8,007 nucleotides of DNA from Caldilineaceae bacterium (GTDB lineage Bacteria > Chloroflexota > Anaerolineae > Caldilineales > Caldilineaceae), in assembly GCA_012032975.1 (NCBI GenBank), contig JAAUPU010000103.1:1-8007 (forward strand). The letters are read 5' to 3'. Each line of letters starts with the position of its first letter. Within the stretch, counting starts at the first letter, position 1. Made by a program: the position numbers and the translations under genes. The notes below the pieces were generated by a model that saw only the letters and a list, made by a program, of their open reading frames with translations, had not been told where the DNA came from and searched no databases. Below are positions 6,690 to 8,007 of this stretch, in pieces.

Positions 6690-8007
6690 TCAACCCGTTT
6701 GCCTGACGGCGCGACCGTGACACGCTTTGAACTTGCGCCCACTGCCGCATGGACAAGGATCGTTGCGCTGGGCAACTGCAAAACGCTGCTGGAGCTGTGC
6801 CTCTTGCTCGGCCAAAACGCGCATGATGTTGGCAGGCGCACGCTGCATGCGCAGTTCATTGGTCATGAAACGCATGGGTTTGTCGATGTGGTTGAAGAAG
6901 CGGCGGTAGCCTTCGCAGAGATAGTTTAGCCCGGCTTCGCCGTCCGGCGTATGGATGAAACGATTCTTGGGGCAACCGCCATTGCAGACGAACCGGACTT
7001 CGCACTCCCGGCAATAGGCGGGAAGCGAATCGCGCTTGTCCAGCCCAAACTGGCGCTGCTGCTCCGAACTGACCAACTCCACCAGCGGGATCTCCTGGAT
7101 GTTGCCCAGCCTGTAAGCGGGTTCGACAAAGTGGTCACACGAGTAGAGGTCGCCGTTGTGCTCCAGGGCCATGGCCGATCCGCATGTCTCCTCGAAGACG
7201 CACAGACCGGCGCGACCCATCGACCACGCGCCCAGCGCCACGTCAAAAATCTGTACGTAGACCCGAGCCACATCGCGGCGCACCCATTCGTCAAAGATCG
7301 TGCAGAGGAATTCGCCATATTGCTTGCCGGTCAACGAGCGGTCGGTGACTGTGTCGCCCTCCTGAAAACCGGTCTCGTTGTCCCGTTCGACGATGGGAAT
7401 AAACTGGATGAACTGGGCCTCGGCCTCGTCGCGCAGAAAATGGTAGACCTCCAACGGATGCTCGACATTGGCGGCGTGGACAGTGGTCAGCACGTTGTAT
7501 TCGGCCTTGTGTTTCTGCAAGAATTCCAAGCCGCGCATCACTCGTTTGAAAGACCCTTGACCGCCTTTGTCCACGCGATAGAAATCGTGGAGATGCTGCG
7601 GGCCGTCAATGCTGATGCCGATCAGGAAGTCATTGTCGTGGAAAAACCGCGCCCAGTCATCATCAACAGCACGCCGTTGGTCTGGAAGGCATTGAAGATG
7701 CGCATGCCGGGTTTGGCATATTTCTGCTGCAATTCCACCGCACGCTTGAAGAAATCCAGCCCCATCAGGGTTGGCTCGCCGCCCTGCCAGGCGAAGGTTA
7801 CCTCGGGCACATGTTGGGCCTCGATATACTGGCGCGTGTAATTCTCCAGCAGGTCGTCCGCCATGCGAAAGCGGCTGCCAGGATAGAGCATCTCTTTGGA
7901 GAGGAAGAAGCAGTAGGTGCAGTCCAGATTGCAGATCGCACCGCTGGGCTTCATCATCACATGGAAGGCGGGCAGCGGCACACTCTTTGGGCCGGCAGAT
8001 GGGAAGG
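6690..8007 (-). CDS. Anaerobic sulfatase maturase-like radical SAM/SPASM protein with C-terminal SEC-C motif (one frameshift; 5' end open at window edge)
   Basis: Radical SAM enzyme of the anSME (AslB/AtsB) class, which oxidises an active-site Cys or Ser of sulfatases to formylglycine. From a possible GTG at 7981 it is 430 aa after one lost base is restored near 7664, but the frame stays open to the window edge, so the true start may lie outside. Numbering from that GTG: the SAM cluster motif C17NLDC21TYC24, WQGGEP (65-70), QTNG (100-103), then the SPASM domain with C261, C267, C282, C324, C327, C333, C337 and C356. This spacing matches the two auxiliary 4Fe-4S clusters known from clostridial anSME. 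D283 in SCDHF corresponds to its catalytic Asp. Residues 410-422 (CPCGSGRKFKACH) form a SEC-C zinc-binding motif added at the C-terminus. No sulfatase substrate is in the window. Other SPASM peptide-modifying roles are possible, but the cysteine spacing favours anSME. Confidence 0.88.
   Translation of the reverse strand, partial: LPICRPKECAAARLPCDDEAQRCDLQSGLHLLLLPLQRDALSWQPLSHGGRPAGELHAPVYRGPTCARGNLRLAGRRANPDGAGFLQACGGIAAEICQTRHAHLQCLPDQRRAVDDDWARFFHDNDFLIGISIDGPQHLHDFYRVDKGGQGSFKRVMRGLEFLQKHKAEYNVLTTVHAANVEHPLEVYHFLRDEAEAQFIQFIPIVERDNETGFQEGDTVTDRSLTGKQYGEFLCTIFDEWVRRDVARVYVQIFDVALGAWSMGRAGLCVFEETCGSAMALEHNGDLYSCDHFVEPAYRLGNIQEIPLVELVSSEQQRQFGLDKRDSLPAYCRECEVRFVCNGGCPKNRFIHTPDGEAGLNYLCEGYRRFFNHIDKPMRFMTNELRMQRAPANIMRVLAEQEAQLQQRFAVAQRNDPCPCGSGRKFKACHGRAVRQTG

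Noticed and set aside
6951..7841. Long open frame of 296 codons on the plus strand
   Set aside because: It lies opposite the anSME-like gene, which has all its cluster cysteines in order. The plus-strand product shows no family motif and is an antisense shadow of GC-rich coding DNA.
1..8007. CRISPR array, tRNA/rRNA, insertion sequence or phage/defence system
   Set aside because: No regularly spaced repeats, cloverleaf, transposase motif or terminal inverted repeats were seen. The fused nuclease-helicase is better explained as DNA repair than as a defence cassette because no defence partner gene is nearby.

Overview
The window is bacterial chromosomal DNA of moderately high GC. It is gene-dense from about position 592 to the right edge. 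The first ~590 bases hold no gene I can recognise. The combination of an endonuclease Q/UvrD-type helicase fusion, a short-type phosphatidylserine decarboxylase and an anaerobic sulfatase maturase with a SEC-C tail suggests a Chloroflexota-like organism (Anaerolineae/Caldilineae). This is an inference from gene content only.

Layout. Positions 1-591: a very GC-rich scrap at 1-52, then non-coding-looking DNA. Positions 592-4065 (+): one large gene encoding a PHP-domain, endonuclease Q-like nuclease fused to a complete UvrD/Rep superfamily 1A helicase, about 1158 aa after correction. Positions 8007-4092 (-): five closely packed genes in transcription order. They are an anaerobic sulfatase-maturase-like radical SAM/SPASM protein with a C-terminal SEC-C motif, a SnoaL/NTF2-like small protein, a PmtA-like SAM methyltransferase, CDP-diacylglycerol-serine O-phosphatidyltransferase (pssA), and phosphatidylserine decarboxylase (psd). 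The helicase gene and psd converge with only 26 bases between them.

Function. The last three minus-strand genes overlap (methyltransferase/pssA by 17 bases, pssA/psd by an ATGA junction). They spell a pathway: CDP-diacylglycerol + serine to phosphatidylserine (PssA), then phosphatidylethanolamine (Psd), then probably N-methylated lipids up to phosphatidylcholine (PmtA-like). The plus-strand gene looks like a one-polypeptide repair machine that would nick at deaminated or otherwise damaged bases and unwind from the nick.

Quality. Five of the six recognisable genes are interrupted by single-base indels: three deletions in the helicase gene, a deletion plus insertion in psd, and one deletion each in the methyltransferase, SnoaL-like and radical SAM genes. 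That is seven losses and one gain, nearly all explicable as shortening or lengthening of a run of identical bases. Every gene length becomes a multiple of three, with all family motifs restored, once these are corrected. I read them as sequencing or consensus errors rather than pseudogenes. The genes are therefore reported as single features across the frameshifts.
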